A DNA stretch of 14,344 nucleotides from Bacteroides sp. CAG:770 (GCA_000435075.1 FR890607.1:1-14344); one strand, 5' to 3'; positions 1 to 6,616 are shown, counted from the stretch's first letter. Numbers and translations: made by a program. The notes: a model not told the origin generated them from the sequence alone.

Positions 1-113
1 TTTATACCTGTTAATACTATATTATAATCTGCAAAAATCTTCGGTTTTCCGGTGGATTCGTCCAATGTGGCCCCTTTTTCAAAGCGAGTATACGCAAAAT
101 TCCGCTTCCTTCC
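1..113 (-). other. Unassigned open frame running off the left edge
   Basis: Reading on the minus strand, the frame is open for 37 codons from just after a TGA at 114-116 to the window edge. It contains the stretches AYTRFEKGATLDESTG and IFADYNIVLTG, which look protein-like. It is in the same frame as the DUF1016-type gene upstream, separated from it by a TAG (138-140) and a TGA (114-116). No start codon is seen within the open stretch and I do not recognise the family. It could be the inside of a broken gene, the other side of a rearrangement junction, or chance. Confidence 0.25.
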
Positions 114-137
114 TCACCTGCCGTGAAGCAGACGTCT

Positions 138-770
138 CTATCGGCCAGGACATCGACTATAATAAAACCTCATTTCTGCCGAATGGTGGAAGTGAGGGAT
201 ATGGGGGAAATAAGGGCTTTTGAACACAAGATCTGGAGAAATAGAGCCGCCCTGACGTACTATGGAAAGTTCCGCCCGAATGGTTTCTTCCGGCTTCCGA
301 CTGATGAGGGTGCGTTCGTATAGCATCCCGTCCATCTGGTCGCGGAGTTTGCGGACACTCCACCTCTCAGCAGCCGCCATTGTTACGTAGAACTCCCGGG
401 CCAGGTCATCATCAACTGGGAGTACCTCCAGAAAAGCGGACCATGGCAATTGTGTCGACAGTGTTGACACAATTTGGAAGTCACTGAATTCGCGGGCGAA
501 CTGCATCATTCGGTGAAGATTCCTGGAATTGAAATCCTTGCCGTACAGTTCCAGCAATTGTGCGGACAGCTTTGACACAATTGCTTTGCCATACTCGGCC
601 CTTTGGTCGTGCAGGACCTCCTTATTGATGCGCTCTCCGATATGCCAGTACATCAGCGTCAGTTCACTATTGACGCTGATGGCCACCCGTTGGCGGGCCG
701 CCTCGATGATCTGGCAAACATCCTTGAACAATCCAGCAGGAAAACTGATGCTCATATCTTTCTGGCTCAT
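138..770 (-). pseudogene. DUF1016/YhcG-type N-terminal fragment, nuclease domain missing
   Basis: The 210-residue product resembles the N-terminal domain of the YhcG/DUF1016 family: AARQRVAISVNSELTLMYW and IGERINKEVL near residues 24-53, YGKDFNSRNLHRMMQFAREF near 76-95, then ERWSVRKL and MLYERTLISRKPEETIRAEL at 136-168. Full-length members are commonly well over 300 residues and continue after the 'KSPY' segment into a PDDEXK-like nuclease domain. Here homology stops at about residue 188 (position ~208). It is followed by about 22 unrelated residues and a TAG at 138-140, so the catalytic domain is absent. The start ATG at 768-770 lies 23 bases from a TATCTTTG -7 element. A stand-alone N-terminal protein with a retained role is possible, since such short members seem to occur in Bacteroidetes. 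I call it a probable pseudogene because of the abrupt loss of homology and the second in-frame stop downstream. Confidence 0.6.
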
Positions 771-792
771 AGGCTCTCATAATTCGGACATA

Positions 793-800
793 CAAAGATA
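793..800 (-). promoter_or_regulatory. Bacteroidetes-type -7 element for the DUF1016 fragment
   Basis: On the minus strand this reads TATCTTTG, an exact match to the TAnnTTTG consensus, 23 bases before the ATG at 770. No convincing TTTG -33 element lies at the expected distance, so only half of the promoter is supported. Confidence 0.45.
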
Positions 801-1131
801 AGCATTCTTTTCCACAAGGGTCCTATGAATTGTACGATGTAACACTGGGTAGATATCGGATTATTCCGTTTACACAAAATCACCGAGAAGTGTAATTATC
901 TTTAGTTCTATTTTGATCAATGCTACGTTAAAAATTTCAAGAACGCAGTGATACACAGTCACTTACGTATATAATAGCCCGTCAAGGGGTACTTTACAGC
1001 ACCCAGCTTTCTGTCGGTGATGTCAAAGTGCTGCTGCACAATGTTGCAATGGTCGAACGATTATTTTCCATGTTTGGAAACAGACCAAACTTGAAGATAA
1101 ATAACACTGATTTCAAAGATATATTATTCTA

Positions 1132-1145
1132 CGGCGTTTGCGCCG
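1132..1145 (-). terminator. Short GC-rich hairpin after the amylase gene
   Basis: CGGCG (1132-1136) and CGCCG (1141-1145) are complementary around a 4-base loop, about 50 bases downstream of the amylase stop. On the minus strand the following bases are A/T-rich but without a clear T run. It is a weak terminator candidate. Confidence 0.35.
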
Positions 1146-1196
1146 CGGTGTAAAACTTATAAAATTACCGAACTATTGCGAAATAGAAGATATGAA

Positions 1197-3119
1197 TTAC
1201 AGTCTTATGATAATTCCCGATGTGGCGTCGAGAGTAAGGACGTCGCCCTTTCCGGTACGTTTGTATCTGCCCTTTCCGATGGATGCGACAGGATTGACGA
1301 TACCTTTCACTCCCTCTGTCATTGACCTGTAGGAACTTACCTCGTCATTGAGTGTCAGGCTCTTGCGTGTTCCTGTCGGGTTCAATGCCATGAGGATGGT
1401 CTCCTTGCCGTTGCTTCTTAGATAAACCATAGGGTAAGGCTGACTTTCATTGAAAACCGGAATGAACTTGCTGTCGGCCCAGAGCGCTTCGCTGCTCTTT
1501 CTTAGGGCGATGAGCTCGCGGGTCCAGTTTAGGATGGATTCGGGGTCCTTGTCCTGGGACTCCACTGTGATTTCACCCTTTGCGATAGGCTTCACTTTGC
1601 CTGCCTCGAAATTCTTTTTCCAGTCGAGATACTTCGGATAAGATGTTGCAGGTGACCACTCTGTGCAGACCGGGAGGTAGAGTTTGTCAGGAGAGCATGT
1701 GCTGAATCCTGCCGTCTCGCCGGAAGTCCACTGCATCGGAGTCCTGGCACCTGAACGCTCCTTGCCGTTATGGTTTGCACCCTCCACATTAGGCAGGTCC
1801 ACGAGAGAACGCATACCGATTTCATCACCATAATAGAGAATAGGCATCGGCATTGTCAATACCCATGTCAGCATGACTTTCAGCTGGTCAGGGGTGTTGC
1901 GGGCTCCCATGTTGATTCTCAGGTGGTCGTGGTTGCCGGTGATTGTCGCGAAATATCCCATTGTCTCGGTACTCTCCAGGCAGTCTGTAAAGTAGTCATA
2001 GTACTCTTTAAGCATCTCTGCGGCAGTTGTCTTGCTGTCGATCTTGTTCTCAGGCCATGCATTGCCATAGAGGTCCTTGACTGAAGGCTGTCCGCCGTTC
2101 AGGGAGAAATAGCTTCCGCCGTCAGCCTGATGCTTTCTGTCGAAATACATGCGGCGGTTGTGTGCCTTCGTGCCGTTGAGGTCCATGTCAATGTTATAAC
2201 CCGCTGCCAGACAGTATTTTGGAGAGCCCCACTCTGCCATCAGCACATGGTCAGGATAATTCTTGTCAGACCATTCGCGGATTTCCCTCCACAGATTCAT
2301 GATTTCCTTCTTGTCCTTGTCATTCTTCACAAGGCTGTTTGCCATATCCACGCGGAATCCGTCGACACCCTTTCCGTACCAGAAAGCGATGATGTCCTTC
2401 AGCTCCTGGCGTACTGCCTTAGGGCCCGGTGCATCCACGCCCTGCTCCCATGGACGGGACGGGTCAGGATTCGCATAACCATAGTTGAGGGAAGGCTGGC
2501 AGGCATAGAAGTTCTTCATATAGAACTTGTTCCTCGGATACTCGCTCTTCATCCACTTACCGATGGTGTTTTGCATATAGTTAGGGTCCTTCAGCATTGT
2601 CTCCAGATCTCTCTCAGCCTTCGCATCCGGCAGGCGGTCAGACCATATATAATAGTCGGAATACTGGAGATTTGTGTCCTGGGAACTCTGGATGAACCAG
2701 GGGTGCTTGTCCGAAGTGTGGCCTGCAACCAGATCCAGCATCACTTTGATTCCCTTTGCGTGGGCCTTTTCTATAAGTTCGACCATGTCGTTGTTCGTGC
2801 CGAAGCGCGGATCGACGCGGTAAAAGTCAATGACATCGTAGCCGCCGTCAATCCATCCTGAGACGAAGAGGGGATTGAACCAGATAGCCCTTACTCCCAG
2901 ACTCTCAATGTAGTCGAGTTCTGAGATGACTCCCCGGATATCTCCGATTCCGTTTCCGTCAGAATCCTTGTAAGAAGACGGATAGACCTGATAGATGACT
3001 CCGTCGCGGAGCCATTCCGGGCCTCTTGTCCATGTCTGTTCGAAACTTCCCGGTGCCGGCTGTGCTGACATCATCGCGCATCCTAGCATTGATGCGGCAA
3101 AAATTGCAAACTTTTTCAT
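1197..3119 (-). CDS. Exported GH13 alpha-amylase-family glycoside hydrolase
   Basis: A 640-residue GH13 enzyme acting on alpha-linked glucans or oligosaccharides. Residues 1-20 form a signal peptide (hydrophobic core, cleavage near SAQ), so it should be periplasmic. The GH13 conserved regions are all present: region I DLVAGH (129-134, with HTSDKHPWF following), region II GFRVD with nucleophile D258, region III with acid/base E296 (LMAEW), and region IV GNHDH with D398. A calcium-loop-like DSDGNGIGD is at 52-60. The HTSDKHPWF stretch resembles alpha-glucosidase, oligo-1,6-glucosidase and trehalose-synthase branches more than large endo-amylases, so the exact specificity is open. Region I has Gly133 where many members have Asn. 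No susC/susD-like genes or sugar regulator are next to it. The start ATG (3117-3119) is directly before the signal peptide, 68 bases downstream of a -7 element. Confidence 0.93.
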   Translation of the reverse strand: MKKFAIFAASMLGCAMMSAQPAPGSFEQTWTRGPEWLRDGVIYQVYPSSYKDSDGNGIGDIRGVISELDYIESLGVRAIWFNPLFVSGWIDGGYDVIDFYRVDPRFGTNNDMVELIEKAHAKGIKVMLDLVAGHTSDKHPWFIQSSQDTNLQYSDYYIWSDRLPDAKAERDLETMLKDPNYMQNTIGKWMKSEYPRNKFYMKNFYACQPSLNYGYANPDPSRPWEQGVDAPGPKAVRQELKDIIAFWYGKGVDGFRVDMANSLVKNDKDKKEIMNLWREIREWSDKNYPDHVLMAEWGSPKYCLAAGYNIDMDLNGTKAHNRRMYFDRKHQADGGSYFSLNGGQPSVKDLYGNAWPENKIDSKTTAAEMLKEYYDYFTDCLESTETMGYFATITGNHDHLRINMGARNTPDQLKVMLTWVLTMPMPILYYGDEIGMRSLVDLPNVEGANHNGKERSGARTPMQWTSGETAGFSTCSPDKLYLPVCTEWSPATSYPKYLDWKKNFEAGKVKPIAKGEITVESQDKDPESILNWTRELIALRKSSEALWADSKFIPVFNESQPYPMVYLRSNGKETILMALNPTGTRKSLTLNDEVSSYRSMTEGVKGIVNPVASIGKGRYKRTGKGDVLTLDATSGIIIRL

Positions 3120-3187
3120 TTTATGAGTTATTGTGTATTAATGTTTTTGTTTCGCTATGTATTATGTGTTTCATGCGTCTCCTTTTG

Positions 3188-3195
3188 CAAAGATA
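3188..3195 (-). promoter_or_regulatory. Bacteroidetes-type -7 element for the amylase gene
   Basis: The minus strand reads TATCTTTG, an exact TAnnTTTG match, 68 bases before the amylase ATG. A clear TTTG at -33 is not present, so use of this promoter may need an activator, or the call may be wrong. Confidence 0.45.
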
Positions 3196-3240
3196 CGAAA
3201 AAAGATTCATAGCGGATATACCTGCCTGCATTGACATTGA

Positions 3241-3260
3241 CTTTTCTCTTTTCTCTTTTC
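3241..3260. repeat. Tandem heptamer in the divergent intergenic region
   Basis: About 2.9 copies of CTTTTCT occur head to tail (20 bases). It lies between the amylase and outer-membrane protein promoters, roughly 45 bases upstream of the amylase -7 element. A change in copy number would alter promoter-to-site spacing, but three copies is few. Confidence 0.7.
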
Positions 3261-3322
3261 AATAAAGAATTGGTAATGTTGAGTAAAAAAACATAAAAGA
3301 TTTCAAAATGGGATATTTTGTC

Positions 3323-3330
3323 TATCTTTC
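3323..3330 (+). promoter_or_regulatory. Possible -7 element for the beta-barrel gene
   Basis: TATCTTTC matches TAnnTTTG at all but the last position and lies 31 bases before the ATG at 3362. A TTTC 18 bases upstream could be a weak -33. The distance and A/T-rich leader fit a Bacteroidetes promoter, but the match is imperfect. Confidence 0.35.
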
Positions 3331-3361
3331 GAAAAATAAGATACAATAATTCTATACAGAT

Positions 3362-3919
3362 ATGAGAAGACTTGTTTTGATGGCCGTAATGGCATTGTTT
3401 TCTGTGATTCTGTCGGCACAAGTGAAGCATGGCAGCGAATTTGAAGTCGGTGCCGGAGTCTCAATTTATGGCATAACCGGCTATGTCGGTGGACTTTCCA
3501 GAAATGCAGGTCCGACAGCGTATCTTGGATATGGCTATAGGTTTCATGATAATTTCGATGCTTTGTTCCGCGCCTCCTACAAGAACGGCAATGTCAAGGG
3601 TTGGACACAACACAGCGAAAACCCGACATATGTCAATACCAAATGTAATCAGGTCGAAGGAATGCTCGGCGTCGATTATGTCATATTGCCAAGCAAACTG
3701 GTTCGTCCGTTTGTCGGTGCAGGAATCGGTGGCGGAGTATTGTTCAAGAAAATGGAAAACACGAGCTACAGCGATGCTTACGGCATAGTAGGACCACACT
3801 TTGGCGTTTCGATATGGCGCTTCCGTCTTTCGGTGGACCTGTGTTATGCCTTCGATGCCGAATATGGATTCGAGTCGGACATGTCGTCCAAGACATTTAC
3901 CCTAGGCTTTCTGTTCTGA
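3362..3919 (+). CDS. Small outer-membrane beta-barrel protein
   Basis: A 185-residue exported protein. Residues 1-20 form a signal peptide with a hydrophobic core, cleaved near SAQ. The rest alternates short amphipathic strands and turns with many Gly, Tyr and Phe residues (for example FEVGAGVSIYGITGYVGGL, AYLGYGYRF, FVGAGIGGGVLF), and ends in FTLGFLF. A terminal aromatic residue on a final strand is typical of barrel proteins inserted by the BAM machinery. Size suggests a barrel of about 8 strands, as in the OmpW/OmpA-like 'outer membrane beta-barrel protein' group. I cannot assign a ligand or role. It is divergent from the amylase gene across 242 bases, and a strong hairpin follows its stop by about 31 bases, so it looks monocistronic. 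Confidence 0.8.
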   Translation: MRRLVLMAVMALFSVILSAQVKHGSEFEVGAGVSIYGITGYVGGLSRNAGPTAYLGYGYRFHDNFDALFRASYKNGNVKGWTQHSENPTYVNTKCNQVEGMLGVDYVILPSKLVRPFVGAGIGGGVLFKKMENTSYSDAYGIVGPHFGVSIWRFRLSVDLCYAFDAEYGFESDMSSKTFTLGFLF

Positions 3920-3950
3920 CAGTCTCTAGTGCAAAGCACATTATTACACA

Positions 3951-3993
3951 CAATGACATGAATCATTTTCATAAAAATGAATTCATGTCATTG
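3951..3993. terminator. Long near-perfect hairpin after the beta-barrel gene
   Basis: The arms CAATGACATGAATCATTTT (3951-3969) and 3974-3993 pair over 19 positions with a single 1-base bulge and a 4-base loop (CATA). It begins 31 bases after the stop at 3919, in a convergent region. The arms are A/T-rich and no T run follows on either strand, so it is not a textbook intrinsic terminator. Termination or 3'-end protection is the simplest reading. Confidence 0.6.
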
Positions 3994-4078
3994 TCGATTA
4001 AAGACTTGATATAATTCAGTGATATTTTTGCTTTAAACCATAAATATAAGAAGAAAAATCCTGTTTTCCGTACCATCT

Positions 4079-4139
4079 AAAACGTTTTCCCAGTACAAAG
4101 CGCCTCCACAAACACATTCTGTACTGGTTAAAACGTTTT
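4079..4139. repeat. Compound inverted repeat with two AAAACGTTTT palindromes
   Basis: The 10-base palindrome AAAACGTTTT occurs at 4079-4088 and 4130-4139, 51 bases apart. Between them CCAGTACA (4090-4097) pairs perfectly with TGTACTGG (4120-4127) around a 22-base loop. The whole forms an imperfect inverted repeat with arms of about 19-20 bases. The segments starting at the two palindromes are also similar as direct repeats (roughly 23 of 32 bases by eye, extending to about 4161). It lies between the 3' ends of two convergent genes. CG-centred palindromes of this kind resemble LacI-family operators, but no promoter or regulator gene is next to them. Confidence 0.75.
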
Positions 4140-4194
4140 CGCGGAACAAAATGCCCCAGCATTTCTACCTGAATCTTGTATGCCGACCAGTTTC

Positions 4195-5337
4195 TTAGTC
4201 TTTAAGATTCTTTTTTACAGTAACCATAAAACTGGTACTCAGCAGGCCATTTCCATATCTATAATTCAATGTTATGCGAGCTTTTCCTATCTTGCCGGGA
4301 GCAACCAAATTGAGGTCCTGATCGACTGTAGCGATCAGCGGATCGGCAGAAATAACTGTAATCTTGCTCTTGTCCAAGGTGAAATTCGTCTCAATGTCAG
4401 ATTCGATGTTGATTTTTTTGGACAATGACAAAATCACCATATATGACGTTTTTTTCATCGTCATCTTGACATCATCAACTTCGACAGGACAGGTTGCAAA
4501 TTTTCCCTCCAACATAGCCCGTATTTCGGCACTGCCGGCTGCGACAGCCGTCACCTTGCCTTCCGCATTCACGGTAGCGACACTCTCATTGGTACTTAAC
4601 CATTTTATATTCTGATTTGTAGCATCACTTGGCTGCACATGCGGAATAAGAGAATATGTATCTCCGGCAGGCAATTTCAATGAAGACGGTTCTATAGAGA
4701 TTCCGGTCACCGGAACTTCCTTTTTCTCTACAGTGATCTCACATGACGCGCTGAACTCACCGTCTTCGGTCTTTACTGTAACCGTGGCCTTTCCTGCCTT
4801 TCTTGCCTCCACATAACCCTTGCTGCCGCCCGATGTGCTGATCACGCTGACAACATCAAGATCACTGGTCCACCATTCCACATTTTTATTGGTCGCATTT
4901 GCAGGCTCTACCGTAGCTGTAAGTGTTCCTTTATCCCCTTCACGAAATGTCATAGACGCAGCACTCAACTTGACGCCCGTCACAGCGATAACCTTCTTGT
5001 TCACAGTCACCTTGCATGACGCACTGAATCCGCCGTCATTGGTCTTCACGGTTATCGTCGCCTTTCCTTCCCCGACAGCAGTCACGGGGCCCTCCTGACT
5101 TACGGTAGCCGCACTTTCATTATCGCTTTCCCACACGACACTCTTGTCCGTAGCATTCTCCGGCATCACGGTAGCAACCAGGGTCTCAGTCTCTCCTTCA
5201 ATGAGAGTGGTCGATGTCTTGTTCAATCCGACTTTTGTCACCGACACGCTTTTATCCTTTTCCTTTTTGCAGGAATAGGTGATAATCAATGATATGCTCA
5301 GAAGGATTGTAAATAATGCAAAAAATTTATTTTTCAT
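4195..5337 (-). CDS. Lipoprotein with three to four Big2 (bacterial Ig-like) domains
   Basis: A 380-residue protein with a hydrophobic N-terminus and a lipobox-like TYSC, giving lipidated Cys23 followed by the charged KKEKDK. Three clear Big2 domains follow at about 32-114, 116-205 and 208-288. Each shows the usual pattern: V-T-x-V/I near the start, a G-D/E-T-x-x-L strand, PxNAT or PSDAT before a W strand, and G-x-A-x-I/V-x-V near the end. A fourth, diverged domain covers about 290-375 (VISADPLIATVD and GKARITL). Big2 domains are common in adhesins and in surface spacer modules. No enzymatic or binding domain is attached, so the ligand is unknown. The protein is probably anchored in the outer membrane; the KKEKDK after the Cys is not a clear surface-export signal. 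It is alone between convergent and divergent neighbours and has its own promoter. Confidence 0.88.
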   Translation of the reverse strand: MKNKFFALFTILLSISLIITYSCKKEKDKSVSVTKVGLNKTSTTLIEGETETLVATVMPENATDKSVVWESDNESAATVSQEGPVTAVGEGKATITVKTNDGGFSASCKVTVNKKVIAVTGVKLSAASMTFREGDKGTLTATVEPANATNKNVEWWTSDLDVVSVISTSGGSKGYVEARKAGKATVTVKTEDGEFSASCEITVEKKEVPVTGISIEPSSLKLPAGDTYSLIPHVQPSDATNQNIKWLSTNESVATVNAEGKVTAVAAGSAEIRAMLEGKFATCPVEVDDVKMTMKKTSYMVILSLSKKINIESDIETNFTLDKSKITVISADPLIATVDQDLNLVAPGKIGKARITLNYRYGNGLLSTSFMVTVKKNLKD

Positions 5338-5359
5338 GGTTATTACTTTTTAACTCCGC

Positions 5360-5391
5360 CAAATGTAGGATTATCAGAGCCCCAATCCAAA
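5360..5391 (-). promoter_or_regulatory. Consensus Bacteroidetes promoter for the Big2 lipoprotein
   Basis: On the minus strand TTTG (5388-5391) is separated by 20 bases from TACATTTG (5360-5367), matching TTTG-N19-21-TAnnTTTG exactly. The -7 element is 22 bases from the ATG at 5335-5337, predicting a leader of about 15-20 bases. Confidence 0.75.
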
Positions 5392-5400
5392 CAAATCATC

Positions 5401-5416
5401 TACGTAATTTTACGTA
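5401..5416. promoter_or_regulatory. Candidate operator, TACGTAA-TT-TTACGTA
   Basis: A perfect 7-base inverted repeat with a 2-base centre starts 10 bases upstream of the -33 element of the Big2 lipoprotein promoter. The position is typical of an activator site. The bound protein is unknown. Confidence 0.45.
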
Positions 5417-5614
5417 TTTTTTGCTTTTCTATACGAAAAATCACCATATCCGTCCCAAATCCGACAAAATGCGCCCAAGTTCAGCGGTCTTTCGGCATCG
5501 CCTTCTCCTTAAGGAAATTTTTGTCATGTAAAATCATTAGTGTCCGGTAAAAAATCATAAAAGTTCTTTGAGAATATTGGAAGTTAGGTAGTTACAAAGG
5601 TTTTTAGTGTGCGC

Positions 5615-5650
5615 TGATTCCCACCCGAATCAGGCATCCAGTCAGATGCC
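5615..5650. repeat. Two tandem perfect stem-loops
   Basis: TGATTC-ccaccc-GAATCA (5615-5632) is followed without a gap by GGCATC-cagtca-GATGCC (5633-5650). Each has a 6-base-pair stem and a 6-base loop. They lie 108 bases upstream of the folD start. They may belong to a leader RNA, a terminator pair or a mobile-element end. Confidence 0.6.
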
Positions 5651-5731
5651 ATCGGCTATATGGCAGGTCAACTGACAATGGGGAAGTATCCTGACAAGAT
5701 GCTCCGGCATTATGGATTTCGAAAAAAATAC

Positions 5732-5754
5732 TTATCTTTCGGGGACAAAGATAA
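5732..5754. promoter_or_regulatory. Palindrome before folD containing -7-like boxes on both strands
   Basis: TTATCTTT (5732-5739) and AAAGATAA (5747-5754) form a perfect 8-base inverted repeat with a 7-base centre, ending 4 bases before the folD ATG. The plus strand reads TATCTTTC (one mismatch to TAnnTTTG) and the minus strand reads TATCTTTG (exact). If transcribed it could form a hairpin beside the start codon. If not, it is a promoter or operator core with a very short leader. Confidence 0.5.
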
Positions 5755-5758
5755 TACT

Positions 5759-6616
5759 ATGACTAAAGTTATAAGCGGAAAGGAACTTTCCATCAAACTG
5801 AAAGCGGAGATGGCTGCACAGGTCAGCACATTCCCTGAAAAATATGGCCGCGTGCCTCATCTGGTAGTGATTCTGGTAGGAGAAGATCCGGCAAGCCAGT
5901 CATACGTGAAAGGCAAGGCAAAGGCCTCCGAAGTGGTCGGAATACACAATACCACTATTCTGAAACCGGCTGACATCTCAGAGAAAGAACTGCTTGATCT
6001 GATAGCTGAACTCAATGCTGATGATACTGTCGATGGTATTCTGGTCCAGCTCCCGTTGCCTGACCATATCAATGAAGACAATGTGATCGCATCCATTTCC
6101 AAAGATAAGGATGTCGATGGATTCCATCCTCTCAATGTTGCCGCATTGTGGCAGAAACAGCCTTGCACAGTACCATGTACTCCTATGGGCATCATCAGGA
6201 TGCTCGAGGAAGCAGGCGTGGAGATCAAGGGCAAGCGTGCTGTCGTAATAGGAAGAAGCCAGATTGTAGGTCTTCCTGTAGCCAAACTCCTTCTCGACAG
6301 AAATGCAACTGTCACCATCTGTCACAGCCGTACCGCAGACCTTCCTGCAGTAACACGTGAGGCAGAGATTCTGGTCGTTGCCATCGGCCGCAGCAAGTTC
6401 GTCACCAAGGATATGGTTACACCGGGCACAGTTGTCATTGACGTAGGTGTGAACCGCGATCCTGAAACGGGAAAACTCTGTGGAGACGTGGATTACGAGG
6501 CAGTTGCACCATTGGCATCAGTGATTACTCCTGTGCCTGGCGGTGTGGGTCCAATGACCATCACATGCCTTATGGAGAACACTATCGAACTTTTCCTCCG
6601 AAAGATGAACAAATAG
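5759..6616 (+). CDS. folD: Bifunctional methylenetetrahydrofolate dehydrogenase/cyclohydrolase FolD
   Basis: FolD interconverts 5,10-methylene-THF, 5,10-methenyl-THF and 10-formyl-THF in the cytoplasm, using NADP(H) or NAD(H), and supplies one-carbon units for purines, thymidylate and initiator formyl-Met. The 285-residue product has the family's usual length. Visible motifs are YVKGKAK with Tyr49 and catalytic Lys53 (matching Y52/K56 of E. coli FolD), VQLPLPDH (97-103), KDVDGFHPLN with Asp120, the nucleotide-binding GRSQIVGLP (165-173), and PVPGGVGPMT (258-267). The start ATG at 5759 is chosen because the family begins at MTKVISGKELS. An in-frame ATG at 5660 would add 33 unrelated residues running through the palindrome. 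It lies upstream of nrdD on the same strand, but 185 bases with hairpins and a strong promoter separate them, so co-transcription is doubtful. Confidence 0.97.
   Translation: MTKVISGKELSIKLKAEMAAQVSTFPEKYGRVPHLVVILVGEDPASQSYVKGKAKASEVVGIHNTTILKPADISEKELLDLIAELNADDTVDGILVQLPLPDHINEDNVIASISKDKDVDGFHPLNVAALWQKQPCTVPCTPMGIIRMLEEAGVEIKGKRAVVIGRSQIVGLPVAKLLLDRNATVTICHSRTADLPAVTREAEILVVAIGRSKFVTKDMVTPGTVVIDVGVNRDPETGKLCGDVDYEAVAPLASVITPVPGGVGPMTITCLMENTIELFLRKMNK

Larger units (their letters stand above)
771..1196. other. Gene-poor intergenic region with one orphan open frame
   Basis: These 426 bases lie between the starts of the DUF1016 fragment and the stop of the amylase gene. On the plus strand a frame is open for 73 codons from 932 to a TAA at 1151-1153, with its only good ATG at 1049, leaving a 34-codon gene at most. 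I do not recognise the translation (it includes VKVLLHNVAMVERLFSMFGN). Overlapping minus-strand frames also contain open stretches such as FDITDRKLGAVKYPLTGYY. A second TATCTTTG-like box reading left lies near 1113-1120. Decayed coding sequence is possible but not shown. Confidence 0.3.
5338..5758. other. Intergenic region between the Big2 lipoprotein and folD
   Basis: This 421-base stretch holds the lipoprotein promoter and operator candidate (5360-5416), an A/T-rich stretch with GTTCTTTGAGAATATTGG near 5562-5580, two back-to-back stem-loops (5615-5650) and the palindrome before folD (5732-5754). The segment starting TGTCCGGT near 5551 and running to about 5610 resembles, from memory, leader or end sequences of some Bacteroides insertion sequences. 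No transposase frame or matching inverted end is present, so at most it is a remnant. No gene of useful length is seen. Confidence 0.4.

Noticed and set aside
2130..2861. Long plus-strand open frame (243 codons) opposite the amylase gene
   Set aside because: It is antisense to a gene with all GH13 motifs, and its translation is a mirror of that gene's codon bias with no family features.
1197..3919. Polysaccharide utilisation locus around the amylase gene
   Set aside because: No SusC-like transporter, SusD-like binding protein or regulator gene is present; the divergent neighbour is a small barrel protein, not a TonB-dependent receptor.
4079..4165. CRISPR-like or integron attachment-site reading of the twin repeats
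   Set aside because: Only two imperfect units, no spacer series, and no cas or integrase gene in the window.
4186..4236. ACCAGTTT/AAACTGGT inverted repeat around the Big2 lipoprotein stop codon
   Set aside because: Only 8 bases per arm with a loop of about 35 bases that includes coding sequence; this can arise by chance and no function is indicated.
5660..5758. Upstream in-frame ATG extending FolD by 33 residues
   Set aside because: The extension matches nothing in FolD, runs through the palindrome at 5732-5754, and the family's N-terminus starts at the 5759 ATG.
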